A DNA stretch of 64,000 nt from Acanthosepion pharaonis (taxonomy: Eukaryota > Mollusca > Cephalopoda > Sepiida > Sepiidae). The position numbers and the translations under genes were made by a program. Under the pieces are notes generated by a model. The model saw only the letters and a program-made list of their open reading frames with translations, was not told the origin of the DNA and did not search any database. Positions 34,756 through 45,638 of the stretch are shown here, piece by piece. The first letter of the stretch is position 1, and each line of letters starts with the position of its first letter. The DNA is taken from positions 354,501 to 418,500 of the forward strand of contig CAHIKZ030000834.1 in the NCBI GenBank assembly GCA_903632075.3. The letters are read 5' to 3'.

Positions 34756-36009
34756 TTTTCTTTCACTCTCTATAAGCATTTAATATTCAGTTGGTTAAAA
34801 GGTTTATAAAAAAAAAAAGCTCATAAAAAATAGACAACCTTTATTACATGAATCTTAAAATCTTAAAATCTTATTAATTGAGAATTCACAGTTTGCGTCC
34901 CTTTCGTGTACTGCCCATGTTCTCTGAAAAAAAAAAAAATGAAACCCAACGTGAACAAAAGCACATGTAGAGAGAAGAGTGTAGAATTGTCGCCACTGCT
35001 GCTAAGATTTATGTAATAATTCCATTTCAAGAGATGAGCAATGGAGCGGTATCTGTCGTAATAATTTGTACTTAAAAAAATAAGTGTTCATTTTTTTGAG
35101 AATCCTTTAAAAATTGAATGATTTTGAATTGCGTTAGTTTGGCTGAAATAATATAATAGATAGTTTTTTTCGAGGATATAGTCGGGTGGGAGAGACTATT
35201 GCTTCAGAACCAGATTTTACACAATTTATTTATTAATTCGACAAGTTCAGTTGTAATCGCGAAAAGGCAAATCTTGTTTTTGCTGTTGGTAAAAATGATA
35301 GCAATATCTGGCTCTGACCAGAACTGGAAATAACAGGAAATTATAAATAAGTTTAATTTAAAATTAGAATTGATAGCTTATATCCAAAGGCGCTTAAGAA
35401 TAGATCTTGAGGAGTGGAAGCAGAACTCATAAGGTTTCACTAACAAAATTCTTGAGCAAATTCCTCGACCGGAACATCACCAGAGGCTAGAACTAAGTGA
35501 AGTTGAGTTGCGTAAAAAGTGGGTTTCGTGTGCAATGCACACAATCTAATAAATGCTCATGCTTAAATCCATTATATTAATATGGTTGTCGTTTTATGCA
35601 CATCGGTATGTATATAATGGTCAAAGCGTAGGAGCGATATTATTATTATTATTATTATTATTATCATCATCATCATCATAATCATCGTCATCATCATCAT
35701 CAATACCTGTGAAAAATTCACGGTTGTTTTCTTATCTGAAACTTCTGATAAATCTTAATTCCTAAGTTAGTGATTGAATAATATGCTCACGAGTTGTACG
35801 ACTATAAAATACCTGTAGAAATTCCTCTATTGCATTGTTAAATATTTAAGCTTGTAAACTTTAACAAAATATTACAATATAATAATAAAAAAATCTGATA
35901 AATATAATAAAATATTACAAACATAGATATGAATAGAGATCATTATTTAAAGAAGAAAGTGTGTACAAAGGAAAAGATTAAAATTGATAAGGTTTTAACT
36001 TTCATTGAA
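34756..36009. other. No gene recognised
   Basis: AT-rich sequence with an ATT/ATC microsatellite at 35,640-35,705. Confidence 0.5.
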
Positions 36010-36064
36010 ATAGACCCTTTCTTTTTTACTTTTTTTTGTTTTTGTTCTTTCTTTTTTCTTTCGT

Positions 36065-36104
<40 letters not shown>

Positions 36105-36398
36105 TCGTTCTTTCTTTCTTTCTGTGTTTCGTTCTTTCTTTCTCTCTTTCGTTCTTTCTTTTCTTCTTTCGTTCTCGCTTTCGTTCTTTCGTCCTTTCTT
36201 TCGTTCTTTCTTTCTTTCGTTCTTTGTTTTATACCTTCTTTCTCTCTTTCGTTCTTTCTTTCATTCTCTCTCTCTCTCGTTCTTTCTTTCTTTCTTTCTC
36301 TCTCTCTTTCATTCTTTCTTTATCTCTCTCTTTCGTTCTTTTGTTCTTTCTTTCGTTCCTTCGTTCTTTCTTTTGTTCTTTCTTTTTTTCTCGCTTTT

Positions 36399-36442
<44 letters not shown>

Positions 36443-36470
36443 TCGTTCCTTCGTTCTTTCTTTCCCTAAA
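36010..36470. repeat. (TTTC)n/(GTTC)n array
   Basis: TTTC tetranucleotides with frequent T-to-G changes giving GTTC. Confidence 0.95.
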
Positions 36471-36699
36471 TTAAACATTGATTTTAATATATATTTCTAC
36501 CGTTTTGTTGGCAGTGGACAGGCAAGCTATTACAGATGTATCCTTTGTACAGCATACAAAAATGACTCATTGTATATACCAATGAATGAAGGAACAAGCA
36601 TAATTATAATTTAATTATTATTAACAAGGTCACAGAATATCAGAGTGTTGTGTCTTAGCGCTTGACAGGAATTAATACCTACAAGAATCCTGGCCAATA

Positions 36700-37100
36700 A
36701 TCAGAAAGCTGAAGAAGAGACTTGAAGCAACAGTGACGTAGTTCTATCGAGAAATACTAAGACAGAAATTGGAAGGAAAATAGAAACTACAAACAAATGT
36801 ATACTTACAATCAGAAAGAGACGACTGAGGTTTTTTAACATTACTAAATTTGTGACGCTGTAATCTTTTAGGGAACATAATGAGAAAAGAGGGCTGGGAA
36901 AATCTGACACTCAAAGGGTATATTGAAGGCAAGAGGGACAGAGAAAAGCAGCCTTTAGCCTACCTGACGAGCTTGTGTAAATGGATGGCAGAACAGCGTT
37001 TAGGAGAGATAACAAAAAGTAGCCATGATTGCCTTACACTTTTAAAAAAAAATCATTTTAGACAACCAGCCATGATATTTCCTCACTACTACCGTCCATG
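36700..37100 (+). pseudogene. RTE-like LINE C-terminus
   Basis: The plus frame at 36,880-37,101 reads EGWENLTLKGYIEGKRDREK and then YLTSLCKWMAEQRLGEITK, the well-known C-terminal end of RTE/BovB-type endonuclease-reverse transcriptases. Upstream (36,800-36,835) lies TIRKRRLRFF in another frame, interrupted by about 35 extra bases (taacattactaaatttgtga) that also occur in the copy at 44.46 kb. The shared interruption suggests that both descend from one source. Dead copy. Confidence 0.8.
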
Positions 37101-37214
37101 AGCAGACACTGCACAGGGCATAAGCTCCAAGGTGACGGGATCAATTAGTTAAGATCAGGCAGCTTACAAGCAAATCTGTGTTAATGAATTGAGTCTTTCT
37201 TAAGTCACCGCCAA

Positions 37215-37330
37215 TCAGTTATATTTTTTTTAATTTCACTCCAAGCAAGGCGATAATGTCACTAGGACGCATAGAGTTACAAGGAGTGAAAGAAAATGAG
37301 GAGAAGGACAATAAAAGAACAGGGTTCAAT
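37215..37330 (-). pseudogene. Jockey-like LINE 3' UTR, minus
   Basis: Reverse complement of the 3' UTR seen at 33.1 kb: tttaatttcactccaagcaa, ggcgataatgtcactagga, cacgcatagagttacaagg. Confidence 0.7.
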
Positions 37331-37711
37331 GATATAGAAGATGGTGACTGACGTTGCAATCACATTTTTGCAGTTGGTGACAAGGAAGCAAGATGTTATT
37401 CAAAGAATATTTCATTTTATTTGTGTACAACTAATGTTACTAATTCACCGTAGAAGAAAAAATTAATAGCGATGTCTGTCATTATCTACTGTCTTCTTGA
37501 TTCTACTTTGATCATTCTTGCTACTTGTTAATCTCTATACTTATTCTTTCACACTCAGTAACCCCTTGTGTTAAAGCGGATCAATAAGCAGAACTGCACA
37601 CTGCATAAATTCTTAGGGGACAGGATCAATTAGTTAAGGTCGGGCAACTTACAAGCAAATGTGTTAATGAATTGAGTATTTACTGTAGTCTATCTTACGT
37701 CACCGCCAATT

Positions 37712-38380
37712 AGTTTTTTTGTTTTTTTTAATTTCACTCCAAGCAAGATGATAATGCCTCTAGGACGCAATGAGTTACAAGGAGTGAAAGAGAATGAGAA
37801 GACCTTTGTGAGGGGAAGGACAATAAAAGAACAGGGTTCAAGGATACAGATTACCTTTTTGAAGATTGTTGGTGGCAAGGAAGCAAGAAATCGGAAGGAA
37901 TTTCCGCAGGTGAGAAGTGCGAGAAAAGAAACTATTAGAATAAAACAGACGGTTGCAAAATAGCTAGGTCAATAGGAAAACGGTGAGACCTAATTGCCAA
38001 TCGAGTAATACGCTTAAATTCATGCAGTCAAGACACCAAGAAAAAAAACTCATCAGTACAGTTGCTATGAAAATATATGTAGAAATGACTGAAAGAAACC
38101 ACGTCACGTCGGTGTGAAAGTGACTGCAGACGAGCTGCAAAGTCAGGATCGATTACATTACAGACCCTTTTTTGAATGTTGTCAATTTTCTCGAGATATA
38201 TAGTAGGGGCCCCATACCTGATATGGCAGCAATATTCCATGCATGGAACAATGGTAAATTTATAAATGTGTAAGATGGAGTCTGACGTGAAGGATTTTCT
38301 GGTACGCCACGGTGAAACAAATTTCCTAACAGTAGATCTAAAAAAAAAAAAAAAAGAAAGAAACAAGAAAGCCATACTTC
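37712..38380 (-). pseudogene. Jockey-like LINE ORF2 C-terminus and 3' UTR
   Basis: On minus the frame 38,375-38,028 reads LHIYKFTIVPCMEYCCHIRY, IYLEKIDNIQKRVCNVI and RRDVVSFSHFYIYFH, the C-terminal domain of jockey-type LINEs. It continues through further decayed segments into the 3' UTR at 37,830-37,712. The S-F-T-D-S region before it (TRKSFTSDSILHIYKF) is also recognisable. Several stops and shifts; A-run at 38,340-38,355 breaks the start. Confidence 0.85.
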
Positions 38381-38394
38381 GTGTAGCATCAGAG

Positions 38395-38396
<2 letters not shown>

Positions 38397-38437
<41 letters not shown>

Positions 38438-38455
38438 GTTGTTGTTGTTGTTGTG
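38397..38455. repeat. (ATT)n(GTT)n microsatellite
   Basis: ATT triplets turn into GTT triplets. Confidence 0.95.
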
Positions 38456-38529
38456 TTTGTTCTTTGTGCGTTATGTTTGCTGCTTTGTATCCTGTAGAGT
38501 CGGGTCCAAATTATGATCCTTAGACATTA

Positions 38530-38840
38530 TAAGAGAATTGGCATTTAAGTGATAGCACTTTTCTTAGTATATGTGATGTTCCTATTAGGGCGATATTCTG
38601 GGCAACTTGTATGTTTTAATGTTACCTAGGACACTGTTAGTAAAATTGTCCATTCCTTTTCTCACGATGCCCAGAACTCAGAATAATATTGGTACAGTCT
38701 CAGTCTTTATTCCTCACATCCTGTTAATCTTGGTCTCCAGGTCCTTGTATTTGGACAATTTCTTAATAATTTTTATGGAGGTGTTTCTCTCAGATGGTAC
38801 TGCTATGTCAACAAGCATACACTTCCTGAATTTCTTATAT
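38530..38840 (-). pseudogene. LINE C-terminal fragment, first of a series
   Basis: Minus translation gives SKYKDLETKI, then ETVPIL near 38,690 and an IRKGMDNFTNS-like segment, the same C-terminal domain as in the 11 kb LINE. It is the first of six related same-strand fragments between 38.5 and 42.4 kb. Confidence 0.7.
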
Positions 38841-38906
38841 TATTATTAGTAGTAGTAGTATTTGTGTATTTTATGTTTCCTGATTTGTATCTCGTAGAGC
38901 CGGATC

Positions 38907-38907
<1 letters not shown>

Positions 38908-38982
<75 letters not shown>
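38908..38982. repeat. (CA)n microsatellite
   Basis: About 36 perfect CA units. Confidence 0.98.
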
Positions 38983-38984
<2 letters not shown>

Positions 38985-39097
38985 AGCGCGCGCACTCATG
39001 CACTCACAAAAGCATCCAAGGTTATAGAACCCGGTCTGTCCTGCTATTTTCCCATAGCTGGGGGCAGGGGGGGTGGAGAAGAGGCTCCATACGTTTT

Positions 39098-39175
39098 CCA
39101 AGGGTATTTGCACGTAAGTGAATGTAATGGCTGCAAGTGGAATTCGAACTCCCATTATCATTTCTCCCATTTGTC
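39098..39175 (-). mobile_element. SINE core fragment
   Basis: On minus: GGGAGTTCGAATTCCACTTG (B-box-like) then CATTACATTCACTTACGTGC and AAATACCCTTGG, the shared SINE core. Head and tail are missing. Confidence 0.7.
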
Positions 39176-39270
39176 CTGTCATGTCTTGGTACCTTTTGTA
39201 TTTTCAACGGATACGCCTTCACGATGTTTTTTTATCCCAGTATATCGTTGCAATATCTATCAGGATTACT

Positions 39271-40194
39271 CCCAAAGCGCTTGTCAGTCAAGATGCTCAT
39301 ATCCCTTATGATTTTCACTCGCACATTCTCAGCTACTGATATTTGTGAATGTTCGTACCACGTCTCAGCGCACCCGAAGCCATATTTAATGCTTAGTTCC
39401 CAATCTCTTGTAAATTCCCAATTCTATTCCAGCGTCGTCTGTACGCTTTTTGCGCCCACCTAGTGCAGCAACTGACAATGTTCTAAACATTATCAAGTAG
39501 TTTTCTTACACAGGCTGCACATTACTTTTGATTTCTGTTGTATATACATTCCTTCCGGGTCCCAAATAGAGACCTAAGATCAGAAATGACATTTTCAACT
39601 GACCTTTTTTATATAAAAATAGGCAACACTTTTCTCAGCAAATAAGCTGCTCCAAACAGAGCTGCTTCCTGAGCACTCCCAAATGATGTCATGTTTCCCT
39701 CTGCGTAGCAAAGCGTCCAGTATAGTATAAATATTCTTGGAAATAGTCCCAAGTACGCCAACCACAAGAGGAACAACTTGAGCCGCAGCTTGGTGTATTT
39801 TTCCGAATTCTCTTGCCAGGTCTTGAGATCTCTATATTGTCGCCTGCTTTGTCTTCACAGGGTTCTTATCCCAATGTACCGCAACGTTTATCAGGATGCA
39901 TTCACGACTGCTCCTATGCACAATTGTGTTACCAGGCTTGTTCCCCAAGCGCCTGTCAGTCAAGATGCTCATATTCCACATGATTTTCACTTGCTTATTC
40001 TCAGCTACTGATATTTGTGAATGTTCGTACCACGTCTCAGCGCACCCGAAGCCATATTTAATGCTTAGTTCCCAATCTCTTGTAAATTCCCAATTCTATT
40101 CCAGCGTCGTCTGTACGCTTTTTCGCCCACCTAGTGCAGCAAATGACAATGTTCTAAACACTTTCAAGTAGTTTTCTTACACAGGCTGCACACT
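39271..40194 (-). repeat. 672 bp tandem duplication within LINE-derived DNA
   Basis: The ~245 bp segment at 39,271-39,520 recurs almost unchanged at about 39,945-40,192, offset 672 bp (for example gttcgtaccacgtctcagcg at 39,351 and 40,023). Between them is a LINE 3'-end fragment (39,590-39,840). High identity suggests a recent event. Confidence 0.88.
39590..39840 (-). pseudogene. LINE 3' end, second of the series
   Basis: Minus translation shows AQVVPLVVGVLGTISKNIYT-like segments with gcactcccaaatgatgtcat on plus and the aagctgctccaaacagagct phrase common to the series. No intact frame. Confidence 0.6.
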
Positions 40195-40239
40195 TATAAT
40201 TATTATTATTATTATTTGAGTTGCTATCGTCTCCGACTC

Positions 40240-40505
40240 TTAGATGTTTTGACCGCGATATGGTGATCATATCTCAGCTCCTAGACGTAGCTTAGACACA
40301 ATACTTTCCTCAGCAGATGAGTTTTTGCAAGCAGTGCTGCCACCTTCGCACTCCCAATGATGTCAGTTATCCCCAAAGCCGTCTTGCGGAACAGAAATAT
40401 ACCTGGAAATAGTCCCGAGTGCGCCAACTCTGACTTGTCCTGCCAGGTCTTGCTACCTCTGTATTTTTGCATGCCATGCCTTTACAATGTTCTTCTAAGG
40501 TACCT
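40240..40505 (-). pseudogene. LINE C-terminus, third of the series
   Basis: The minus frame includes ITDIIGSAKVAALLAKTHLL followed by RKVLCLS, the extreme C-terminus of this LINE lineage (compare DLIDCMQVAALLGTVHVLRK at 41.75 kb). Truncated at the 5' end. Confidence 0.75.
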
Positions 40506-40559
40506 CAAAGGCAATCAAGATCCAGTTACTGTCATTATTAGTATTATTTGGTATACTCT

Positions 40560-40991
40560 ACGACTCATAGATCATCTCAGCTCCTATCCGCAGCTTAGAG
40601 ACATAAACACTTTCCTCAGCACATGAACTGTTCCAAGCAGTGCTGCCACCTGCATGCAATCAATTATGTCAGGTATCTTCAAGGCATCCTGTGAGGCAGA
40701 AAGATTCCTAGAAATAGTCCAGAGTGCACTAAGGATAAAAGGGACAACTTCTGCTTGATATATTTCTCTGATTTACCCTGCCAGGACTTGGTACATCTCT
40801 ATTTTTGCCTGCTCAGCCATTACAATGTTCTTATCTGATGGTACCACAATGTCTGTCAGGATCAATTCATGCCTGCTCTTGTGCACGAGTGTGATATCAG
40901 AGCAAATGCTTTCCAAGCACCTGTCAGCACATATTATTATTAGTAGTAGTAGTAGTAGCAGTAGTATAGTTTTAGAAAGTGATATATCCAT
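40560..40991 (-). pseudogene. LINE C-terminus, fourth and longest of the series
   Basis: Minus frame 40,991-40,773 reads CSDITLVHKSRHELILTDIV, VPSDKNIVMAEQAKIEMYQV and LAG, then in a shifted frame continues into SALWTISRNLSASQDALKIP and VAALLGTAW-like residues near 40,640. It covers more of the C-terminal domain than its neighbours. TAG/ATT microsatellite at 40,931-40,965 marks its start. Confidence 0.75.
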
Positions 40992-41134
40992 TTATATTTT
41001 TTGCTTAATGAAAATGTAGTATTATCCTTAATTGACATGAATGCTAATGCAACTCTAAAGTTTTTATTAGAAATTTAGGTTTTAGTATTAATAAAGTATT
41101 TTAATGACCCAATGTTCCTTAACTTATGCTTCAG

Positions 41135-41247
<113 letters not shown>

Positions 41248-41579
41248 CATACTTATGGTTTATATCTCTAGTTGGATACTCAGATAGACTCCTCAAATTA
41301 AGACCTTGCCAAACCAGGACTTGGAAAAGGAACCGAACATTGTATATGGCTCCTTGTTTTGACAAGAATATTTCAAGATTCTTGAAGTTTGGTTTGAACT
41401 TTTTTTATTGTTAATGAGTGAGAAATATCAAATTTTTCTGCCCTAATGACACACACCCACACGAATACACGCATGCACATGTGTACACACACATACACAC
41501 ACACATACAAAGGAATACCTATCTATCGAATAGAAATTAGTTCTGGCCGTACTATTATGCAAGACATTAACTTGGTAGA

Positions 41580-41588
41580 TGCATATTG

Positions 41589-41624
<36 letters not shown>

Positions 41625-41625
41625 G
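41580..41625. repeat. (ATT)n microsatellite
   Basis: ATT triplets at the boundary of the next LINE fragment. Confidence 0.93.
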
Positions 41626-41639
41626 TTACATTTAATTTG

Positions 41640-41960
41640 ATATCTTCTCCAACTATTAGATGTTTAAGCTAGGTGATGATTGTCATATCTCAGCATGTAC
41701 CTGCAGCTTAGAGACACAAATGCTTTCCTCAGCACATGAACTGTCCCAAGCAGTGCTGCCACCTGCATGCAATCAATGAGGTCAGGTATCTTCAAGGCAT
41801 CTTGTGAGGCAGAAATATCCCTTGAAATAATCCAGAGGGCGCCAGGCACAGAAGGAGCAATATAAGATTCTGTCTCGTATATTTCCCTGATGTGCCTTAC
41901 CTGTGTATTTTCGCCTGTTCTGCCTTTACGATCATCTTAGCACAAGTCACTTCAAATTCT
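41640..41960 (-). pseudogene. LINE C-terminus, fifth of the series
   Basis: Minus frame 41,849-41,664 reads GALWIISRDISASQDALKIP, DLIDCMQVAALLGTVHVLRK and AFVSLSC. Near-identical in layout to the copy ending near 40.56 kb. Confidence 0.78.
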
Positions 41961-41989
41961 ATCAAGATTCTGTTATTATTATTTGATTT

Positions 41990-42420
41990 GATTCGATATC
42001 TGCTCCGGCTCTTTGAGGATTCCATCTTTTGACGATGATCATATCTCAACACCTTTCTGTACCTTACAGACACCTTTCTTTGCTCGAAGATTGGCTGCTT
42101 AAATCAATGCTGCTACTTGCGCACTCACAATGATGTCAGTTATCCCCAAGCCAAGGCATCCTGTGTGGGGGAAAGATTCCTGGGAATAATCTCAAGCACG
42201 CTAATCATAAACGAGACAACTTGGTATATTTGCTGATGTATCCTTCCAGCCCTTGGTACCTCTGTATTTTAGGCTATTCCGCCATTACATTATTCTTATA
42301 CTAAGGTACACCAACATCTATCAAGATCCACTTATGACTTCTCTTGTCCACGAGTCTGATATTAGGGCAAATGCAATTCAAGTGCTTGTTAATCAAGTTA
42401 GCCGTATTTTATATGAGATT
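41990..42420 (-). pseudogene. LINE C-terminus, sixth of the series
   Basis: Plus phrases atgatcatatctcaacacct, actcacaatgatgtcagtta and tcaagatccacttatgactt align with those of the earlier copies. More decayed; no frame longer than about 25 codons is recognisable. Confidence 0.65.
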
Positions 42421-42429
42421 TTTTTTAAT

Positions 42430-43175
42430 CATTTCACCTCAATCAAAGTAATAAAGCCACTGAAACGCATGGCGTTGGCGGAGTGTGAAAAGACATGAGA
42501 AAAATAACATTATTAAGGAGAGCGAACAATAATTAAGAAGACAATATTCAGTCACCCCCCACGAGGGTGTCATGTGGCACAAGGCCTTTTTAACGTGGGC
42601 ATTCCCGAGCCATTAGGCTCGGCCAAAAAATAGCCCATTTGAACCCGTATAAACGGGTTCTGGGCGGCGTAGCCTCCTTCGGGTTCCTCCCGCCGGTAGG
42701 AAGAGAGTTTAACCGAACAGTCGCTCAGAAAGTACTGGGTCGACTGACAATAATTAAGAAGACGAGAGACAACTATTGGTATTACATTTGAATTTTCAAA
42801 GATCAAACTTGACGAGGATGCAAGAAGGTGGAAGAGAGTTCCCCTAGCAAGAAAATAAGCTGTTAGTATAAAACTTACGGTTACATCTGGCCATTTCAAA
42901 TGTAAAATGGTGAAACCCTGCTGCCAATCTAGTACTGCACTTAAATTCATAAAGTCCAGGTACCATCAAGGAAAGTTTTTATGCAAAGTTTTTTGTTTTT
43001 TTTTCATGAAAGTATTTATAGAAAAGGCGTAGGGAGACTCCAATATGTCGATGGGAAAGTGACATTGCAGATTATTTTAGGGATTTTATCACGGATCTCT
43101 AAATATATAGCAGGGGCACCAGATCATATGTGGCAGAAATATTCGAGGCATGGACGAATGGTAAACTTCAGCCAA
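42430..43175 (-). pseudogene. Jockey-like LINE 3' end, split by a SINE
   Basis: Same element as 37.7-38.4 kb: plus phrases gagacaactattggtattac, tggaagagagttcccctagc, gaaaccctgctgccaatcta and atatatagcaggggcaccag correspond to the LINE C-terminus and its upstream domain on minus. The 3' UTR is at 42,430-42,490. A ~204 bp SINE sits inside it at 42,543-42,746. Confidence 0.8.
42526..42763 (-). mobile_element. SINE insertion (family B) with 17 bp target-site duplication
   Basis: ACAATAATTAAGAAGAC occurs at 42,526-42,542 and 42,747-42,763, flanking a ~204 bp insert that interrupts the LINE copy. On minus the insert contains GGTTAAACTCTCTTCC, a GC-rich segment, and the tail GGCCTTGTGCCACATGACAC, matching the plus copy at 46.9-47.2 kb. 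The duplication length and exactness are typical of LINE-mobilised SINE insertion. Also present: a short hairpin, AACCCGT ttat ACGGGTT on minus. Confidence 0.9.
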
Positions 43176-43254
43176 CTTTAATCTTCAAAAAATTAAAGGC
43201 AATATCGCTATCTAAGTCCTGATTACTCGTATTCTGTGATCGCTCCTTTTCTAA

Positions 43255-43324
43255 TTCTTTCACACCCAGTAAACCCTTATATCTTAGTAGCTTTAATGCC
43301 ATTATTGGGGTGAACTTGATTAAT

Positions 43325-43345
<21 letters not shown>
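43255..43345 (+). pseudogene. Jockey-like LINE 3' UTR
   Basis: ttctttcacacccagtaaac, atcttagtagctttaatgcc and ttggggtgaacttgatta match the 33.1 kb tail, followed by a (CA)n(TA)n tail. Confidence 0.7.
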
Positions 43346-43355
<10 letters not shown>

Positions 43356-43633
43356 AGATAGATACAGACTTGCCCACTCGAAGCCATACTTCCTATATAT
43401 ATTACAAATTTGAATCAACCCACAACAAAGAAAAGGTAAGAAAGTATTTTTAAATATACAAAGATAAATATTTTACTTTCGTGATTTTACAAGTAATTTT
43501 TTCTCAGCGTGTACGAGTGTTAAAGTTCTTGTGTTAAAGTTCTTTCTTTGTAGTTGTTTGTTAAGATGAAATAATGTGACTTCTCAGCGTGTATGTGTGA
43601 AAGAAGAGGCAAAGGAGAATGTGAGGAGGAAAG

Positions 43634-43805
43634 TGTAAGTGTCGCGTAGTTTGGTTGATGGGGAAGAGTGTAAGTGTCACGTAACTTGGTGAAGAAGAGT
43701 GTAAATGTCTCGTAGCTTGGCAAGGAATAGTGTAAATCTCATGTAGCTTGATGAGAAAGGGTGTACGTGTCACGTAGCTCGGCCATGAAGAAGGGTGAAT
43801 GTGTA
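43634..43805 (+). repeat. ~36 bp minisatellite, five copies
   Basis: Unit approximates GTGTAAGTGTCACGTAGCTT followed by ggtgaagaaga; copies begin near 43,634, 43,668, 43,700, 43,732 and 43,762. Confidence 0.88.
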
Positions 43806-44169
43806 AGGGAATCTCTGTTGAGCCGCGGAGTCGCGAACAGATGTCACATGTTGCCGCTCCTCCTCCTCATTGGCTTTGTCCGTCTACAGACTTTGCTTAA
43901 ATATTCTTCAAAGGGACCACGAAACCTGTTTTTTTTTTTTTTTGTCGGCGGGAACATGACCCATTGCTTGAAAAATGTTAAATATTTATTTTCAAAGGGT
44001 TAATTTATAAACCAGAGGGATGCGCATATCCTCCGACTCAGAAACCATTTTTATTTTTGTCATTTGATGGGTGACTATGGTGTCTATTTCCGTCTTCGTT
44101 CTGAGGGCTACTTTGTCATAGTTCCGTCTTGTACAGCTGAGTGCAGCCATTGACAATATTACAAAGTGA

Positions 44170-44200
44170 GTATGTTTATTATTATTATTATTATTAAGAA
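44170..44200. repeat. (ATT)n microsatellite
   Basis: ATT triplets. Confidence 0.85.
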
Positions 44201-44289
44201 GGCCCAACATTTTACATTTCTGATTTTTACCTTTCAATAGAAATTATATTGAACTGCTGTGTAATATATAATATTCTAGATGACTGTAA

Positions 44290-44525
44290 ATGGTGAACAA
44301 TTTTCTCAGAGATAAAGAAGAGACGTGGTTCTACCAATCAATGCAGAGGCAACTCTTGACAGAATATGTGGAGGACAAAGAAGCTTTAACGAAAATAGGA
44401 ACTACAAGAAAAATTATAATTACAATCAGAAAGAGACAGAGGACAATTTTTAACATTACTAAATTTGTTACAAAAATATTTGAGGAGATTTCTAAACTCG
44501 ATAGCGTTAAGTGGGTCATTGTATA
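44290..44525 (+). pseudogene. RTE-like LINE fragment
   Basis: Plus frame has EYVEDKEALTKIGTTRKIII, TIRKRQRTIFNITKFV. The TIRKRQ...F part is from the RTE C-terminal region and the NITKFV part corresponds to the 35 bp insert also seen at 36.83-36.87 kb. It is a second, shorter relative of that copy. Confidence 0.65.
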
Positions 44526-44749
44526 AGATAAACTAAATTTACTTCAGCTGAAAATGGATTTCTCTCTCACAGATGTTGTTATGGCCCAAAATAACTTTCC
44601 ATATTTAAATACACAAGAAAAAGAAGGAGGCTATTTTTTTAAATTTAAATAATTTTTTAACTTTCTTTTTATGGAGTGAGCAAACAGCAATTCACTCTGT
44701 AGTTTAGAGAGTAGAAACTTGTCAAACATCGTATTAACCGGAGATTATT

Positions 44750-44805
<56 letters not shown>

Positions 44806-45308
44806 AGTATGTGGTGTAGTTCAATTTACATTACATGAATCATTCATACAAAAAACAGATATAGAAGTTAATGATTTAAATGGCGAGAATACATCTTCGC
44901 AAACAAATTTGATAAAGTACATTAACCCCGAATCTGTAGATGAATTTTATGATCCCTGTTTATAAATTCCAGTTGCATAAGGTCATTTTTTAGTTTTTTA
45001 CAAGCTTTCGTCTGTTCATACAGACATCATCAGGTATGGAAATAGATTAAACTTATCGCGACGTCTAGCCTACACAGAGTGGGGTTAAGGAGAAAGAATT
45101 GAAATGGTACATCTAACTCACTCATGTCTTCTCTCCCACCTCACTTAATTTTACATATGCTTGGTGCGGTCCGTCAAAAATGTGTAAATTTCTTTTCATT
45201 TTTCATTTCAACCTTTGGAAGTAAAGTCTGATGATCCAGAGCCCTTTTAAAGGGGTTGTGGTGAAATAACTTATTACATGGAACCTTAAAGTGGTCTGTT
45301 TTTATTCA
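44526..45308. other. No gene; (TA)n and hairpin
   Basis: (TA)n at 44,754-44,803. At 45,004-45,029, minus reads CTGATGA T GTCTG tatgaa CAGAC GAAAG, a perfect 5 bp hairpin with hammerhead-like flanks but no matching cleavage site or helix I. Confidence 0.6.
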
Positions 45309-45329
45309 ATATATATATATATATATATA
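45309..45329. repeat. (TA)n microsatellite
   Basis: TA dinucleotides immediately 5' on plus of the hammerhead-bearing segment. Confidence 0.9.
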
Positions 45330-45391
45330 ATTAGAAGGATTTGAAATAATCATAATTAAGTAATTCATCGAGTCTAGAAGAAAACTCAACA

Positions 45392-45455
45392 GAATGCAAA
45401 AAGCACTGGACGGCTGTTTCGTCCTATATTTGGTACTCATCAGCAGTGCGCATCC
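45392..45455 (-). ncRNA. Type I hammerhead ribozyme (canonical)
   Basis: Seen on minus: GGATGC GCACTG, then core CTGATGA (45,443-45,437), helix II GTACCAAATATAGGAC (45,436-45,421), core GAAA (45,420-45,417), CAGCCGTC (45,416-45,409), then CAGTGC ttttt GCATTC. Helix I: GCACTG with CAGTGC, six perfect pairs, plus GGATGC with GCATTC beyond a five-base bulge. Helix II: G-C, U-A and two C-G pairs with a bulged A. Helix III: A-U and C-G closing a short loop. Cleavage triplet GUC, with cleavage expected between 45,409 and 45,408. All conserved core positions (CUGAUGA, GAAA, A-U 15.1-16.1, H17 = C) are present. Such minimal-helix-III type I hammerheads are known from Penelope-like elements and invertebrate retrozymes. 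Activity is inferred, not shown. Confidence 0.9.
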
Positions 45456-45502
45456 ACTACCGAGAATTAAAACCCGAACAGTTACGATAGGAGGCAAACA
45501 AA

Positions 45503-45504
<2 letters not shown>

Positions 45505-45556
<52 letters not shown>
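45505..45556. repeat. (TA)n microsatellite
   Basis: Separates two hammerhead modules on the same strand. Confidence 0.97.
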
Positions 45557-45560
<4 letters not shown>

Positions 45561-45580
45561 ACACTAAAACATGTAAGTAT

Positions 45581-45638
45581 CCACTACAAAATTGTACATT
45601 TCGTTTCAATGTTTAAAATAAAACGTCTCTTCAGGTGG
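45581..45638 (-). ncRNA. Hammerhead-like ribozyme, variant 2
   Basis: Minus strand: CCAC CTGAAGA (45,634-45,628), helix II GACGTTT tatttt AAACATT (one C-A mismatch, one G-U), GAAA (45,607-45,604), helix III CGAAAT gtaca ATTTTG closing on A15.1-U16.1, then triplet GUA and GTGG. Helix I is four pairs (CCAC with GTGG), then a mismatch and two more pairs. Core fits CUGANGA...GAAA...UH. Cleavage would fall between 45,585 and 45,584. The sister copy at 52.3 kb has the same helix III and cleavage region. Confidence 0.65.

Noticed and set aside
35929..36614. Open frames of 181 and 192 codons
   Set aside because: TTTC/GTTC repeat translation.
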